The translations under genes and the position numbers were made by a program. From Chlorops oryzae (lineage: Eukaryota; Arthropoda; Insecta; Diptera; Chloropidae), in assembly GCA_020466095.1 (NCBI GenBank), contig CM035806.1, positions 111,100,139 through 111,164,138 of the forward strand: DNA of 64,000 nucleotides, written 5' to 3'. The notes under the pieces were generated by a model that was given only the letters and a program-made list of their open reading frames with translations, was not told the origin of the DNA and made no database searches. This document shows, in pieces, positions 43,200 to 54,616 of this stretch. Numbering within the stretch: position 1 is the stretch's first letter; each line of letters opens with the position of its first letter.

Positions 43200-44515
43200 T
43201 TATAACTTACGACTAGGTTCGCGGCTGCGAACTCTGCTGCTGTCTTGCCACCTCAGTGATCTTTCCATGTAGTCCAATTCAAGTCTGCATTGTTTGCTTC
43301 TTCCGCAATTGCGTGCCGTCTTGACCTCGTTCGGCTTTTCTTCTTCATGTCCGCTTACGGGTGCATTTTTGCGTTGACCCGTATTCGTTGCTAAGTTAAA
43401 TGCATACAGTGAGCCCTCGACCATGCTGTACGTTTGCATGCTCACAACAATAATGATACTCTCTGCTTCGTTCAATGAGGCCTCAACCCTACCCCCAAAA
43501 AGGCAAATAGATTCTCCTGCTTTCTGTTTACTCGATACAATTTCTGCTCTAATATCTTCGATCGTTCTTTTCTTTAGAAAAATCTGTTTGAAGAACTCGC
43601 ACAGTTCGTCAATGCTACTAAAAGCTTTGTTTGACAATGACTCGAAAGCATGGCCCGCTAATCTTTGTTTAATACATTTTATTGTATTCTGTGTGTCGTA
43701 CTCATTAAAAGTTAATTTCGCTAGTTCGCAACCGGCGATAAATCTGTGGACGTCTGCTCTAAGTTCCGGGCCACTGGTTGCCGCAAAATATGGTACTAAT
43801 CTGTTAATATTTTTTATTACTTCACTAATATTTGTAGGGTTGGCCATTGTAATTTTTATAGTTGGAATTCTCGCTTCTTGAATTATATCCTTAAGTCCTT
43901 GTTGTAAAATGCAATTTTCAGCTTTATTCTGCTGACCGGATTGTTCTAATTGCTCACGTGTTATTGGAGTGGGAGTACGGGAAGTAGGGTGCGAAGTGCG
44001 ACAGAGATTATTTAAATTTTCTCGTACATTCCTAACTTCTACCTTGAGGTATTCGGTTTCCTTTTTCTGTTCCCTCACTGCTGCCTTACTCCTTTCTAAT
44101 TCATCAGCTACTTGTCCTCCTAAGGCACTTCTTAATGCTTCTGTTAGTATCTCGTTGTTGGCTTCAGACTCCTCAATGAACGCTGCGCTTGCTTTTATTC
44201 GTTTACTTAACTCCTGGCAATTCTTTTCTAAAAGGGCGACTGTTTCTGTCAACTGACTAATTTTTTCCTTGTTCTTTTCTGTATTTGAACCAACGCAGTA
44301 TTTGGCGTTTTCTAAGAGAAATAAAGCTTCTTCCAAATGGGTATATCGCTTGACCGCTAGGTTGTCTTCTAATAAGGTAACGTGCTCTCTACTGGGATTT
44401 ATTTGTTTCGTAAGGTCCCAACCATCAGCTAAAGTAGTTGTTGCTCTATCTTCTAGTAATCTATCAATCTAGTAATTTCTTCTTTTTCAAACGAAAAAAC
44501 AAGTGCATTTTTCAT
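43200..44515 (-). pseudogene. Gag-like gene of a Ty3/gypsy-type element
   Basis: From ATG 44515 (MKNALVFSFEKEEITRLI) a stop follows quickly, and a shifted frame runs to 43200: LADGWDLTKQI, a coiled-coil-forming stretch (ISQLTETVALLEKNCQEL to about residue 120), then capsid-like sequence NINRLVPYFAATSG, LRADVHRFIAGCELA, TIKCIKQRLAGHAFE and IDELCEFFKQIFL. This part aligns in pattern with the gag at 26313, so the two come from related elements. The tail is basic (RSLRWQDSSRVRSREPSRKL) without zinc knuckles. No pol follows on the left. Role, if ever complete: particle assembly for retrotransposition. One frameshift near the N-terminus. Family assignment is tentative. Confidence 0.6.
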
Positions 44516-45024
44516 TTCCAACTTGTGTTATGTTATGAAGACGAATCTCCAAACTGAGTTGCTTTAGAAAAACCTTTATATCGTGAAAAGAGTTTGTGCT
44601 GCAGTTCTGGGATTTGACATATGTACACAAAATTGATTGGCCAATAATTTAATATTATATATCGGTTTTGAAAGGAGGACTGCTAATTGGTGAGCTATGT
44701 TTATTCAAAGTCAAAAAATAAATAAAATTCTTTCATCAATTTTTTAATTTTTAGACTGAAATTCATTTTAAACCATTAATTTAACGATTTCAAAGATTTT
44801 TTGATGTAATATTTAAGAACTTTATTTTAGGTGCACAAAAGTTTTTTTTTTTTTTTTTAACTTTTAATTTATATATTGTATCACTCACATGAGTCCATCA
44901 ATAAGAAGGAAAATCTTAAGTCTAGTTTGGAATTAATTACATGATATGTAGCATTATTATAATTAATATGCATATAAATGTAATTAATATTTGCATGAGA
45001 GCCTCAGATAAGGAAACCTGGGCT

Positions 45025-45210
45025 CGTGCAATGGAAAGCTTGAGTATTATTTTACCGAAGTGCAAGGAAGCACAAGCGTAGTGCAAGTAAGCACAAACGT
45101 AGTTAGGAATCGCGTTCGTGCAATGGAATGCATGAGTATTATTTTACCGAGGTGCAAGGAAGCACAAGCGTAATCAGGAACCGCGGTCGTGCAGTGGAAT
45201 GCAATATGTT
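45025..45210 (-). repeat. Imperfect tandem repeat in the jockey 3' tail
   Basis: Two units 92 bp apart (45025 and 45117) share CGTGCAATGGAA, GAGTATTATTTTACCGA and GTGCAAGGAAGCACAAGCGT, with a partial third. Short tandem repeats in the 3' untranslated region are common in jockey-clade elements. Confidence 0.7.
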
Positions 45211-45225
45211 TAAGTAAGTGGAATC

Positions 45226-47897
45226 CTAAGGATCGAATTGGATAGTCGGTCGGTCCTTTCTTTTTAATCGCGAAAGAGAGGACGTAGTTGCGAGTTCTCT
45301 GGCGAGGAGATTTACATGAGATTGCAATTTTTGGCGATATTTTTGCTTGATCTTCATAAATTCTGATTTAACCGTCTCTACCTTTAGATCTCTATGGATG
45401 TGTTCATTTTTAATGAACCATGGAGCTCCTGTAATTGATCTCAGGATTTTGGACTGAGCTCTTTGCAGAATATCTATATTTGAAGCACTTGCGTTTCCGT
45501 AGAGTTGTAAACCGTACGTCCATATCGGTTTTATAACTTGATTATATAACAGGATTTTATAATCAAGTTTTAGGGGGGAACGACTATTCATTAGCCAGTG
45601 CAAGCTAATTGCTTTAAGTTTCATCTGAGTCCGCTTCGCTTCGATATGCTTGCACCAGGTCTGGCTTCTATCTAAATGAACTCCGAGGTATGTTATTTCT
45701 TCAACTTGAGGGATTCGAATGTTATTTAGGAATGCGTCAGGAGAGACGCCTCTATTAAGTGTGAATATAATGTGGCGAGATTTTTGTTCGTTAACTTTAA
45801 TACGCCAACGGGATAACCAGTTTTGGATATTATTTAAATGCGCTTGGAGCTCGTTGGTTGCCACCACCACGTTTTTGTGTCTACTTAGAAATGCTGTATC
45901 ATCAGCAAACGTCGATGTGAAAATTTGACCACTAATAGGAATGTCAGCTGTAAATAAAAGGTATAAAAAAGGACCGGCAACGCTCCCTTGTGGAACTCCG
46001 GCATTAATTACAAAGTCTTTTGTTATAAATGAATTTTGTTTTACTTGGAATTTTCTATTACTCAGATAAGAATTTAAGACTGCATGAACATTTTTAGGGA
46101 GTAATTGCCTGATTTTAAATTTCAGCCCATCATGCCAAACTTTGTCGAATGCTTGTTGAATATCTAAAAATACCGCCGAGCAGTATTCTTTTTTTTTTCG
46201 TATGCGATTCTTATTTCGTTTGTAATTCGATTAACTTGCTCGATTGTACCGTGTTTTTCCCTAAATCCAAACTGATGAGAGGGAATAATGTTTTGTTCAA
46301 GTAAGAATGACGACAATTTCGGAATAAGTAGTTTTTCAAATAGTTTCGAGAGACAAGGAAGAAGACTAATCGGCTTGTAGGATGAGGCTTGAGAAGGATC
46401 TTTACCTGGTTTCCGTACCATAATTATGACCGATCTCTTCCAGTCATGTGGAAAATGACCATACTTTATTATTGCAATAAAAAGGTTTGTTATAAACACC
46501 ACTGCAATAAGTGGTAAGTTTTTCAACATTTTCGGAGTAATCAAATCATACCCTGGAGCTTTTTTGCAGACTAATTTATTCTTGATGACGTCAATGATTT
46601 GACTGGGAGTTATTTCGTAGTGCAATTGTTGAGTGTTTTCAGAACTTTGTGTAACAGGGTTATCAAAACTACCTGGATTTGGTTGAAATACCTTACTAAG
46701 TTGCAAAGCAAACACGTTAGCCTTCTCTTCGTCGTTACGCGCCCACCCACCGTTAGGAACTCTAACAGGGAATTCACTTTCGACCGGAGTCTTCACCCCA
46801 CGTATTGATTGCCATAAGCATTTTTGATTTTTGCCTTTTGGAGTAAGGCTTTGCACAAATTTATGTTGTGCTAATCGTTTCTCCCTAGAAAGAGCTGCTT
46901 TGAGCTTATTTTCCGCTTCTTTCAATCTACATTTAGCTGCTGGTGATCGGGTTTGTTGCCATTCCCTCCTGCACCTTCTTTTACAGGCCACCAGATTTTC
47001 TATTTCAGTATTTGTAAAGGACACCTTTTCCGTTTTAATGTACTTAGGCGTAGAGTTCTCTGCTGCTGAAGTCAACATAGAAGTAAGAACTTTCACGGCG
47101 TCATCAATATGCTCTTTACTTTCGATTTTGTAATTGGTGTGTATATGTGAGCTTATATACTTTTTGTATTTAAGCCAATTGGTATTGAAATTTGTTAATC
47201 TGTGGGGAATATCAACTTGTTTTGGTCTTTCGTTCAATAGGAATAACACTGGAGAATGATCTGAAGACAGATCAAACGTTGTATATGTTGATATGGATTC
47301 TCTTTTAATCCCTTTTATAATGCCAAAATCTATAAGATCTGGTAATTTATTTGGGTCCGCTGGCCAATAAGTAGGTTTCCTAGGAGAAACAAAGTCGAGA
47401 TTGTTATTTTTATTCATAATTGCCCTATATAGTTGAGCACCTTTAGGATTACAAAGACGGGAACCCCAGAGGGTGTGCTTTGCATTATAATCTCCAGCTG
47501 CGATGAATTTATCACCGAGGGTTTTGAAGAAATCTATATACATTTTTTCTGGAATAGTGTGACGCGGAGGGCAGTATACCGCCGAGACTGACATGCTTTT
47601 GCTATTAGCCCAAATACTTATTGTTGTTGCTTGTATAAAAGTAGTTGCATACGATTCCATTAGGAAGTGCCTTTTTCTCTTACGGATAAGAATGCCTGTA
47701 CCACCGTGTGCTTTACCATCTGGATGATTGGTTTTGTAAAATAAATATCCAGGAATTGCGAAGAAGCATTTATTAGTTAAGTGAGTTTCTGAGAGAAGCA
47801 ATACATCAACGGATTCACGAATTAAAAAATTTTGGATTTCTAGCTTATGCCGGCTTAACCCGTTTGAATTCCATGCACACATTTTTAAACTGCTCAT
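45226..47897 (-). pseudogene. Jockey ORF2 (endonuclease + reverse transcriptase), one frameshift
   Basis: About 890 codons in two frames. 47897-46164 begins MSSLKMCAWNSNGLSRHKLE and gives the endonuclease (SETHLT, AHGGTGILI, AVYCPPRH, AAGDYNAKHTLWGS, SSDHSPVLF) and the RT start (KKAPGYDLITPKMLKNLP, PISLLPCLSKLFEKLL, HQFGFREKHGT). At a run of ten A (plus-strand T at 46189-46198) the frame shifts by one. Beyond it the second frame is fully open from EYCSAVFLDIQQAFDKVWHD through GVPQGSVAGPFLYLLF and the catalytic TFADDTAFLS to the end at 45226. The enzyme nicks DNA and primes reverse transcription. A run of eight or eleven A would restore the frame, so a sequencing error is possible. Confidence 0.9.
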
Positions 47898-49504
47898 ATT
47901 TTCGAAAGAAGAGCTGTCATTAACTTAGTCTGCATTTCCACAATTGTGTCGACGGATTTTTGCATCGCCTGCATAAAGTTAGAAATACTTTGAGTAAGAG
48001 TTGATATCATTAATTCAAGATTGCTATTTGAGTTGGAAGGTGTGAACTGATTTGATGGAATGCCTGCCTTCAATGCAATTGCATAGGAAACACCTGGAGT
48101 AAAAGCAACACTAGCTATGTTCGAGGATGGCGCGGTTGAAGGAACAAATGTATTTTTAACTGGATTTCGAGACATTTGCTTTCGGATATCAAGACGCTGC
48201 TTAAGATTTTTGTAAACTATACAGCCTCGGTAATTTGCAGTATGATTACCTTGGCAGTTGCTACATTTTACTAAATTGCGGTCGTTTTGCGATTTTTTAC
48301 TACACACGGAACTGTGATGAAGTTCACCACATATTACACACACTGTACGCAGAGTGCAGTAAGTTTTGGTATGACCAAACTCTTGGCAATTATTGCATTG
48401 TACTGGCCCATTTCGTTTGTGAGGCTCTTCCACGGTAATTTTACGATGCAATAAGTACATCAAGTTATAAATGGGATGGCTTTCATTTTTTTTAAGCTTT
48501 AAGTTGTCTGGAAGAAGGTCAACTCTAAACATTGGCTGCGGTATTTTTTCTTTGTTTATTATATTTATTACTGCTCTAGCATGAAAGCCCTGTTCGCCGA
48601 GAGCATTTTTTATATCGTTTGGATCAACGTCTCCTTCAATACCTTTAATCACGACTGAAATACCTTTGCTACTTTTAAGCTGGTATGTATAGAAATTCTT
48701 TTTTCCCTTATCAAATTGATTAACAATTTTGCGATAGCTAGCCTCAGAATTAGTTTGGATTTTAGTTTCGTGAATGTTTCCTCTAGTTAAGGGAACAACA
48801 TGGAAGTTGCTATTGTTTAGGAGGCTTGCTAAACTGGCAACTAGTGCATTGGAGCTACGCTCCCGCAAATAAATTGGAGGCGGTTTTAATTCTTTACTTG
48901 GCTCATTTTTAGATGATTTATCATTTAGATTTTCTGATAAAAGAGCAAAGCGGTTACCCGATAGAGTACTAGGCGGAGTGGATACGGTTTCCGTTTTATT
49001 AAGTTTAGCCCTGTTGGCATTGTTTGCAATTGGGCTTCTTTTTCTTTTAATTATATTGACGTAGCGATGCATGCCAATAAGTACCGCTTGCTGTTCGCTT
49101 TGTTTTTTTACAATATTGTTCGACTTAATAACCGCATCAACAGCTACATTACCTGAGTTCATTGCGTTTTTTGTTATTGTAGCGGTTGAAATAGGAAATG
49201 CTGTGGCCTCAGCTTGATATAATTTACTTGAGATGTTTTTCTCTGTTGAATTCGGATTTATTACACTGGTGGAGTTGGAGCGTTGCCTTTGGAACTGGCT
49301 TCTCAGCATTGAAAACTGGCTGATCGATTCGGACTGGAAGGAAGTTTCGTTTTCGTGAAGAAACTGCTTGCTGGGTAGTTGCACAACTTTTGGAACTTGA
49401 TCTTCATCATCTTCGACAACTACCATACCATGGTTTGTGTCGACGCTACTAGAGCAGTTAGCAGAGCTTTTCGAAGAGCTTTTTGGTGAATGGCCAATTG
49501 GCAT
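47894..49504 (-). CDS. Jockey ORF1 protein (gag-like, zinc knuckles)
   Basis: 536 codons, intact, from MPIGHSPKSSSKSSANC. The first half is a serine/asparagine-rich, probably disordered region. The middle (about residues 225-345) contains VVIKGIEGDVDPNDIKNALG, fitting the RNA-binding domain of jockey ORF1 proteins. Three CCHC-type zinc knuckles follow: CNNCQEFGHTKTYC, CVICGELHHSSVC and CSNCQGNHTANYRGC. The C-terminus (LELMISTLTQSISNFMQAMQ) looks helical and matches the remnant at 17306-17181. The protein binds element RNA to form the ribonucleoprotein. Its stop overlaps the ORF2 start by four bases, suggesting coupled translation. Confidence 0.88.
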   Translation of the reverse strand: MPIGHSPKSSSKSSANCSSSVDTNHGMVVVEDDEDQVPKVVQLPSKQFLHENETSFQSESISQFSMLRSQFQRQRSNSTSVINPNSTEKNISSKLYQAEATAFPISTATITKNAMNSGNVAVDAVIKSNNIVKKQSEQQAVLIGMHRYVNIIKRKRSPIANNANRAKLNKTETVSTPPSTLSGNRFALLSENLNDKSSKNEPSKELKPPPIYLRERSSNALVASLASLLNNSNFHVVPLTRGNIHETKIQTNSEASYRKIVNQFDKGKKNFYTYQLKSSKGISVVIKGIEGDVDPNDIKNALGEQGFHARAVINIINKEKIPQPMFRVDLLPDNLKLKKNESHPIYNLMYLLHRKITVEEPHKRNGPVQCNNCQEFGHTKTYCTLRTVCVICGELHHSSVCSKKSQNDRNLVKCSNCQGNHTANYRGCIVYKNLKQRLDIRKQMSRNPVKNTFVPSTAPSSNIASVAFTPGVSYAIALKAGIPSNQFTPSNSNSNLELMISTLTQSISNFMQAMQKSVDTIVEMQTKLMTALLSKI

Positions 49505-49760
49505 CAGCTGACAGCTGAGTCAGCTGCGGCAAGCAGCTTTCTTTCTATAAAAGTGTTTTTGTATCAAATACGAATGACTTGGAATATGAAATACTTATCT
49601 TAGAGGAAATTTCTTATTTGAACTCTTCAGATCACTGCCCACAAGTAGGTAACTGGCTGGATAACACCACTCAGCCACTCGCGAGGAAAAAACGACCTAG
49701 CGCGTAGGTTTTCTGTCTAGTCGATTACTGGTAAATTTGAATTTTAAAACTTCGAATTTG

Positions 49761-50020
49761 TGCGCTTGAAAAACACAGCTGAACGCGGCGAAGTGTTGCC
49801 AGATTTTTAAAATTTTGAAATATTTAAAACCGTATTTGAAAAAAATGAGTTTTAAAAATTCAATGGTGGTAAAAATTACGCGATTTTCTCGAAACTCTGA
49901 CGTGCTGCAATTTTTTGACGATTTTTCAATTTTTCAGCATACAAAAATCTAACAAAAACACGAGTTCAACTTAAAAAGGGGTTTTCATCGCAGGCCTGTG
50001 TAATTCAAGCTTTCTTACAC
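49761..50020. other. Spacer with hAT-like AGTGTTGCCAGAT motif
   Basis: AAGTGTTGCCAGATTTTTAA at about 49791 resembles a hAT end but no partner was found. No gene. Confidence 0.3.
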
Positions 50021-50216
50021 CGAGAGAAATAACAACAGTTAAATCAACTACTTAGAACAGTTAAAGTAAGAGTGGTCAAATAAACTGTATTCCGCGTTAA
50101 ATGCACTGAAAAAGGCAGTCAAATGAACAGTTGAAAAACAGTTACTTTTTATGTTCAAATTCGCTTTCGTTCACTTAGACGTATAAGTTCGCATTCTGAT
50201 CAATCGTCTCCGGAGT

Positions 50217-50291
50217 TTTCGATAGCTCAGTTGTGTAAGCTGTGACTCGACACCCGTGAGCTTCGGGGTTCTATCCCTGCTGGCGGCGAGA
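50217..50291 (+). repeat. tRNA-like module (SINE-type A and B boxes)
   Basis: A-box-like TAGCTCAGTTG at 50222-50232 and B-box-like GGTTCTATCCC at 50266-50276, with tRNA spacing, followed by GGCGAGAATTTTT. The anticodon arm and acceptor stem do not pair well, so this is tRNA-derived rather than a gene. Confidence 0.55.
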
Positions 50292-50526
50292 ATTTTTCTG
50301 AGTTTTTTTTTTTTAATTACAGTTTTTTTTTTTTGTTCTGAGTGTAGTTGTTTTGGAAGACAAAATTTTTCTCCTAAATTTTTAAGGTTTTAAAATATTT
50401 AATTTTTTTTTTATGGTTCATTTTCAAGCAAAAAATTTTGGGAGTGAAACAATTCCTTAAGCACGTTCCCCAAAACTTGAGCAACCATAAGCTCAAGTGA
50501 GCATTTTGACCAATAAATTAAATTCG

Positions 50527-50601
50527 TTCGTTTAGCGTAATGGTTAAGACGTTCGCCCAGCGAAGTGAAGGTCTGCGGTTCAAGGCTCGGCCGAGGCGAG
50601 A
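50527..50601 (+). repeat. tRNA-like module, second copy
   Basis: A-box-like TTTAGCGTAATGGTTAAGAC at 50531-50550 and B-box-like GGTTCAAGGCTC at 50577-50588, then GAGGCGAGAAAATTT. Similar to the inverted module at 56345-56415. Not a functional tRNA gene as far as I can fold it. Confidence 0.6.
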
Positions 50602-50955
50602 AAATTTAAAGAGATGAAAGAGAAAAATATTTAAATAGAAACAAATAAATAAAGAAAAAATATAATAATTTAATAAAAAATAAAAAAATATTAATAAAAG
50701 AAGATAAAAAAAAAGTCAAAGCAAAAAATGAATTTTTTTTCCCAGTCGCTGGTGACAGTTTATTTAACCGCGAGACAGTTATATCAACCATCAGATAGTT
50801 ATATCCTTATTGACTGTGTTTGTACTGTTGAATTGACCGCTACTACACATAAGCTAAGAATTAACGGTGAACTCGGTTATTTTAACCTGCTTTTTCATTT
50901 AATATAACTACCTTTTTCTCTCGTTGTATGAGTTGTGTGTTTCTGCGAATTAAAA

Positions 50956-51345
50956 ATGTTTAAACTGACGAAAAGAATAGTGATTGATGTTCTAAATACT
51001 AGCAATGGTGACACTAACCTATGTGCTCTAAATTTATTAAGCAAAATAAATGTTAAACCTGAGGATATATCCCAAAATGACCTTAATTGCTTAAGTCCAT
51101 TTCCACTCTGAAGAGTAAAAACAAAACACGTTTCGAAAAAGCTCGAAGTATAAAAAATGGTTATTTGGAAAATAATGCGGTGTGGTTGGATTCTGATTTC
51201 GTTATTGAACTAAATTGTAAAGACAGAGAAACTCCCCACTCTCCAAAGCAGGACGACCTCCTCTTGAGTTTTAGAAAAATCAAGTCGCACAATGCGCCGG
51301 GAGGTCGCTGCAATTATTGCAGGCCTCGAGCATGATCCTATTAGG
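50956..51345 (+). pseudogene. Coding relic of an unrecognised transposon protein
   Basis: ATG 50956 gives MFKLTKRIVIDVLNTSNGD, then NLCALNLLSKINVKPEDI, then a stop at 51112. A shifted frame (51087-51335) continues LKSISTLKSKNKTRFEKARS, YLENNAVWLDSDFVIEL and DLLLSFRKIKSHN. A third frame reads IIAGLEHDPIRILLALRYAS. Smooth protein-like composition across three frames suggests one decayed gene. I do not recognise the family. No zinc finger or catalytic motif is visible. Confidence 0.4.
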
Positions 51346-51608
51346 ATTTTATTAGCTTTGCGTTATGCCTCTCGACGTTCGGGAGCTGTTGAACTTTTTT
51401 CGGAGTTGTTCTTATTTTTTCGAACAGACATTTTTTGACTTCAAGCGCCAAAGTTGCTCCTAAAAAAATTCAGACTTTCCAGACTGTCGTAACCTTCATT
51501 TTTATGAGCCCAATATCTGAGACTGTTTATAAGAAATAAAGCAATATTTTTAAAAGTCATTTGGAAAGTCTTATGAGCCTGTTTGCAATCTTTTAATGTT
51601 TGTTCTTA

Positions 51609-51623
51609 TTATTTCGAATACGA

Positions 51624-51661
<38 letters not shown>

Positions 51662-52740
51662 CCGTCTTGCCAAAATATATTTTCCTGAACTCTTTTAAAA
51701 CTGGACAAATACCGAAAAAGTGTTCCTCAGTTTCTATTGTATTCATATTGCAAAGTGAGCAATTTCGAACGTTTTCTCCAAAACTGTGTGCCTTTAGCTG
51801 AAGTAAACCGCAACGCGCCTTAAATATCCACATTATTTCTTCAACATTCATTTCTTCTGTTATATACGAAGAACCCCTGGCGTGATCCGAATGCCTATAT
51901 ATACGGCTGATGCTTCTTGTTGCTTCTTCTCTGGCCTTTCACATTGTGTCAATCTGGATGCGAGTTACGAGCTGGATACATTTATATTGCCATATTTCTA
52001 ATTGAGCCATTGACCCTCTAAAATCAACGCCATGTGAAGCTCCTAGGTCAAAAATCTGCTTCGCCCAGTAGACGTTTTTAGATAGAACTTTTTTAGAGAT
52101 TATATGCGTCAGCCTCCTTTCCCCGTGTTCAAACAAAGTTTTGGCGATGTAGATAAGGTGTAGCCTTAAAGTATATACATGACCCAGCTCCAAACCTGCT
52201 TCCAGAATTAATGCATAGTTTGGTGTGCTTTCTGGGAGCCTTAATATTCTTTTGACAAAGTATCTTTGTAGGCGATCTACTTCTTTAAAGCTCGTGCCAC
52301 CCTATACTTGTGCCGCATAACTTTGAATCGCCCTGCAAACTGCCTGAAAAATGTTCCACTTTGCCTTTAAAGGAACTTCAGTTTTACACAGAAAATTTTT
52401 CCATGTGCTATTTATGCTGCATTTTGAAGATTCAATTCTCTTTCGCACATGTTTTACAAAATTAAGCTTCGGCGTTAGCAGTACTCCAAGATATACATAC
52501 TCTGAAACCACCTCGATTTCTGCCTCCATGTAAGTCCATTTTTCCCGCGTTGACAATCGACCACCTTTTCGGAAGACCATCATTTTCGATTTATCTGAAT
52601 TAACTTCCAGGTTCCACATTTTGCAATATAGCTCCAATCGATGTATCATTTGCTGCATTACAGTAGCATCATCTGCCATAATCACCATCTCATCCGCATA
52701 TAGCAGAATTCTCAAATCATATATCACATCATCATCACAA
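51609..52740 (-). pseudogene. Non-LTR retrotransposon RT C-terminal relic
   Basis: The minus strand from 52727 reads LRILLYADEMVIMADDATVM, an RT with the catalytic-type YADE/D motif, WNLEVNSDKSKMMVFRKGG and EYVYLGVLLTPKLNFVKHV, to IFQAVCRAIQSYAAQV. After frameshifts it reads VDRLQRYFVKRILRLPE, then 52193-51939 and 51851-51609 with CSLCNMNTIETEEHFFGIC, the C-terminal CxxC...H...C cluster found in several non-LTR clades. It is 5'-truncated at about 52735 and has at least two frameshifts. Clade not assigned; it differs from the jockey copies at 14.7 and 45 kb. A TA microsatellite (51627-51661) lies inside the last piece. Confidence 0.8.
51627..51661. repeat. TA dinucleotide microsatellite
   Basis: Uninterrupted (TA)n of about 35 bp at the 3' end of the RT relic. 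Confidence 0.9.
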
Positions 52741-54049
52741 TCATATCACACATAGTTTGCACAGAAAGAAGGAGAATAAGAGAAACTAAAATATTTCGTC
52801 CAATTGCTCTAAAGCTTGATTGAAAATTATATATTTTTTTTCAAATGCATCAGAGAATTCTTTAAAAAAAATATGTGATTTCATTAAAATCATAAAACCA
52901 TTGAAATATTAATTTCTCACTTCCTCTCCTCTTGTACATAGCACTTCGAGATATATATTTATTTTTATTTTTTGTTAGAAATCGAAACGTGAAATATGTA
53001 ATAAGTAGGTACGCTTCAGTTTTTACAGTAATTAGAAGAACACACAACAGCACAAACAAACATTCGCAGAGCTACAATGATCGTTTTCTTTCTTTATTCA
53101 ATTCAAACGATCGCAGCGTAGTCTATAATTCTTGCGTAATGTTTTCTTATTTATTGGTGTGTTGTTTATAAGAAAACGTTCTGGGTGTTGGATCTGGTAT
53201 TCTTTGAGTTGCAGCGATCCCTGCAGACGATGACCCCCGAAATTAGAACACAGCTTTTTTTTAGAACGAAGGTCTTTATGAAACGATAGCGACATGGGAT
53301 CTAGTCGAGAAAAAGTTAAATTCCGTTATTATTGTGCGTTACCAAAAAGTGATGTTCGCAAAAAATGGTATAATAATCTTTGCAGAAAGAAAGAAATACA
53401 AATACATATATTTATGTAAAATGACTTCCTGATGCGGCCGAGATATCGGAATGGTTTATCTAATTAACTTGACGTCTGGAGGTGAACTTTTGGAAATTTT
53501 GTTCTCTTTAATTTAAGATACGTGTCGTTGAAATCGGACAAGCCGAAATTAATATACAAGACTTAGATCAACATCGTATCTGATACAAATTTCAGAAAAC
53601 CGTTAATTGGCTGTAAAATAAAAAAGCGCCAAACGGATTTTTTTTAGTTTTACGCTTTTCCTCTTCCTACATCCTAGATACAGAATCGACTTCAAAATTT
53701 TAGTTACATCAATATTTTGTTTAAACCGATTCCAGCGCACCGTGCAAAGTAAAATACCCATGATGTCAATTTAAAACCGATTAAAATCTGTGATTAGATT
53801 TAAAGTGCTTATTTATGTGTAATCTTTATAAAATAGCTTAATATTTCTAAAATATCAATAATACGAATTTTGCGCATTAAAAATACTTTTTCAATTTTTA
53901 TTTCTACTTATAATATTTTTGTTTTTATTTGCAAATGAATCGGAAATATATCGTTCTATTTCATTAGATTAAAAGTTTCTTCGTTATATACGTAAAACAT
54001 GGATTTTTTTCAAAAAATTAGGGTGTACGAATACGAATTTTGCATACTG
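52741..54049. other. Spacer with a weak small ORF
   Basis: A 41-codon plus-strand frame at 53294-53419 reads MGSSREKVKFRYYCALPKSD then VRKKWYNNLCRKK, basic and protein-like but not assigned. Its spacing faintly recalls a zinc-finger transposase start, without the needed cysteines. Otherwise AT-rich with no recognised gene. Confidence 0.3.
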
Positions 54050-54294
54050 TATTTAAGCCTTCAATTAGAATTAAAAAGTTTGGAAAAGTTGGCGTTACAA
54101 AGGGGCGGTTTTTATAAAGAATTTGAACAAAGGTCGGTATATGGGACCCATTATGGCCTTATCATCTCTAGAATATTCTTTCTTAATGGTTCTGTTTTTT
54201 GGCGTGTTTCGAAAATTATTTAAACATGTGTTTCATGTGTCGGGTATTATATTGTCAGACTCGCTATAACACCCTGACTATAACACCCTTACTT
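54050..54294 (+). mobile_element. DINE-like element (second family), 3' fragment
   Basis: GGCGTTACAAAGGGGCGG, GTGTCGGGTATTATATTGTC and ACACCCTTACTTTC follow the same order as 39160-39328. The terminal hairpin is disturbed by a partial repeat of CTGACTATAACACCC. Confidence 0.6.
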
Positions 54295-54616
54295 TCTTTT
54301 CCTTTTTAAATAATTTAAAAATGAAATATAATATTAATTGCCAGTAAAAGTTAAAGAGACAGAGACATTGATAATGAAAGTAATTTTTGAGAGCATTGAA
54401 AGATGATGTTTTGCCATTTCATATACGAAAAAGTCCGGTGGCAATTTTGTACCCTACGCAAGTGGTCTTTCATTTGCAGTGGCTTTACAAGACGGCGATG
54501 AAGGTGAAAACCTCTGAAAACATTGTCATTTCGATAACCGACGAGCCTTAAATTTGTAAATTCTTTCGATTGCCAACATTGATAAGCACCATAACAACAG
54601 AGCAAGATAACACTAT
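54295..54616. other. Spacer
   Basis: A 104-codon minus-strand frame (54351-54665) runs from inside the next element into this spacer and has no family features. Nothing recognised. Confidence 0.3.

Larger units (their letters stand above)
44842..49760 (-). mobile_element. Jockey-clade non-LTR retrotransposon, nearly intact
   Basis: On the minus strand: a 5' untranslated region (to about 49760, border approximate), ORF1 (49504-47894), ORF2 (47897-45226) and a 3' tail ending in a 17-base poly(A) tract (44858-44842). The ORF1 stop and ORF2 start overlap as ATGA. The only coding lesion I found is a homopolymer frameshift in ORF2. It lies in front of the gag-like gene. No target-site duplication was identified. 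Confidence 0.88.
50021..50923. mobile_element. MITE-like element carrying two tRNA-like modules
   Basis: Ends CGAGAGAAATAACAACAGTT and (inverted) CGAGAGAAAAAGGTAGTTAT are related. Subterminal CAGTTAAATCAAC / GTTATATCAAC motifs occur several times at both ends. The interior has the tRNA-like sequences at 50217-50291 and 50527-50601 separated by low-complexity DNA. No target duplication identified. Confidence 0.5.

Noticed and set aside
50521..50601. True tRNA gene
   Set aside because: A and B boxes are present but acceptor and anticodon stems do not pair convincingly, and diverged copies occur in other repeats.
53294..53419. THAP-type zinc finger
   Set aside because: Has an LPKSDVRKKW pattern but lacks the required C2CH cysteines.
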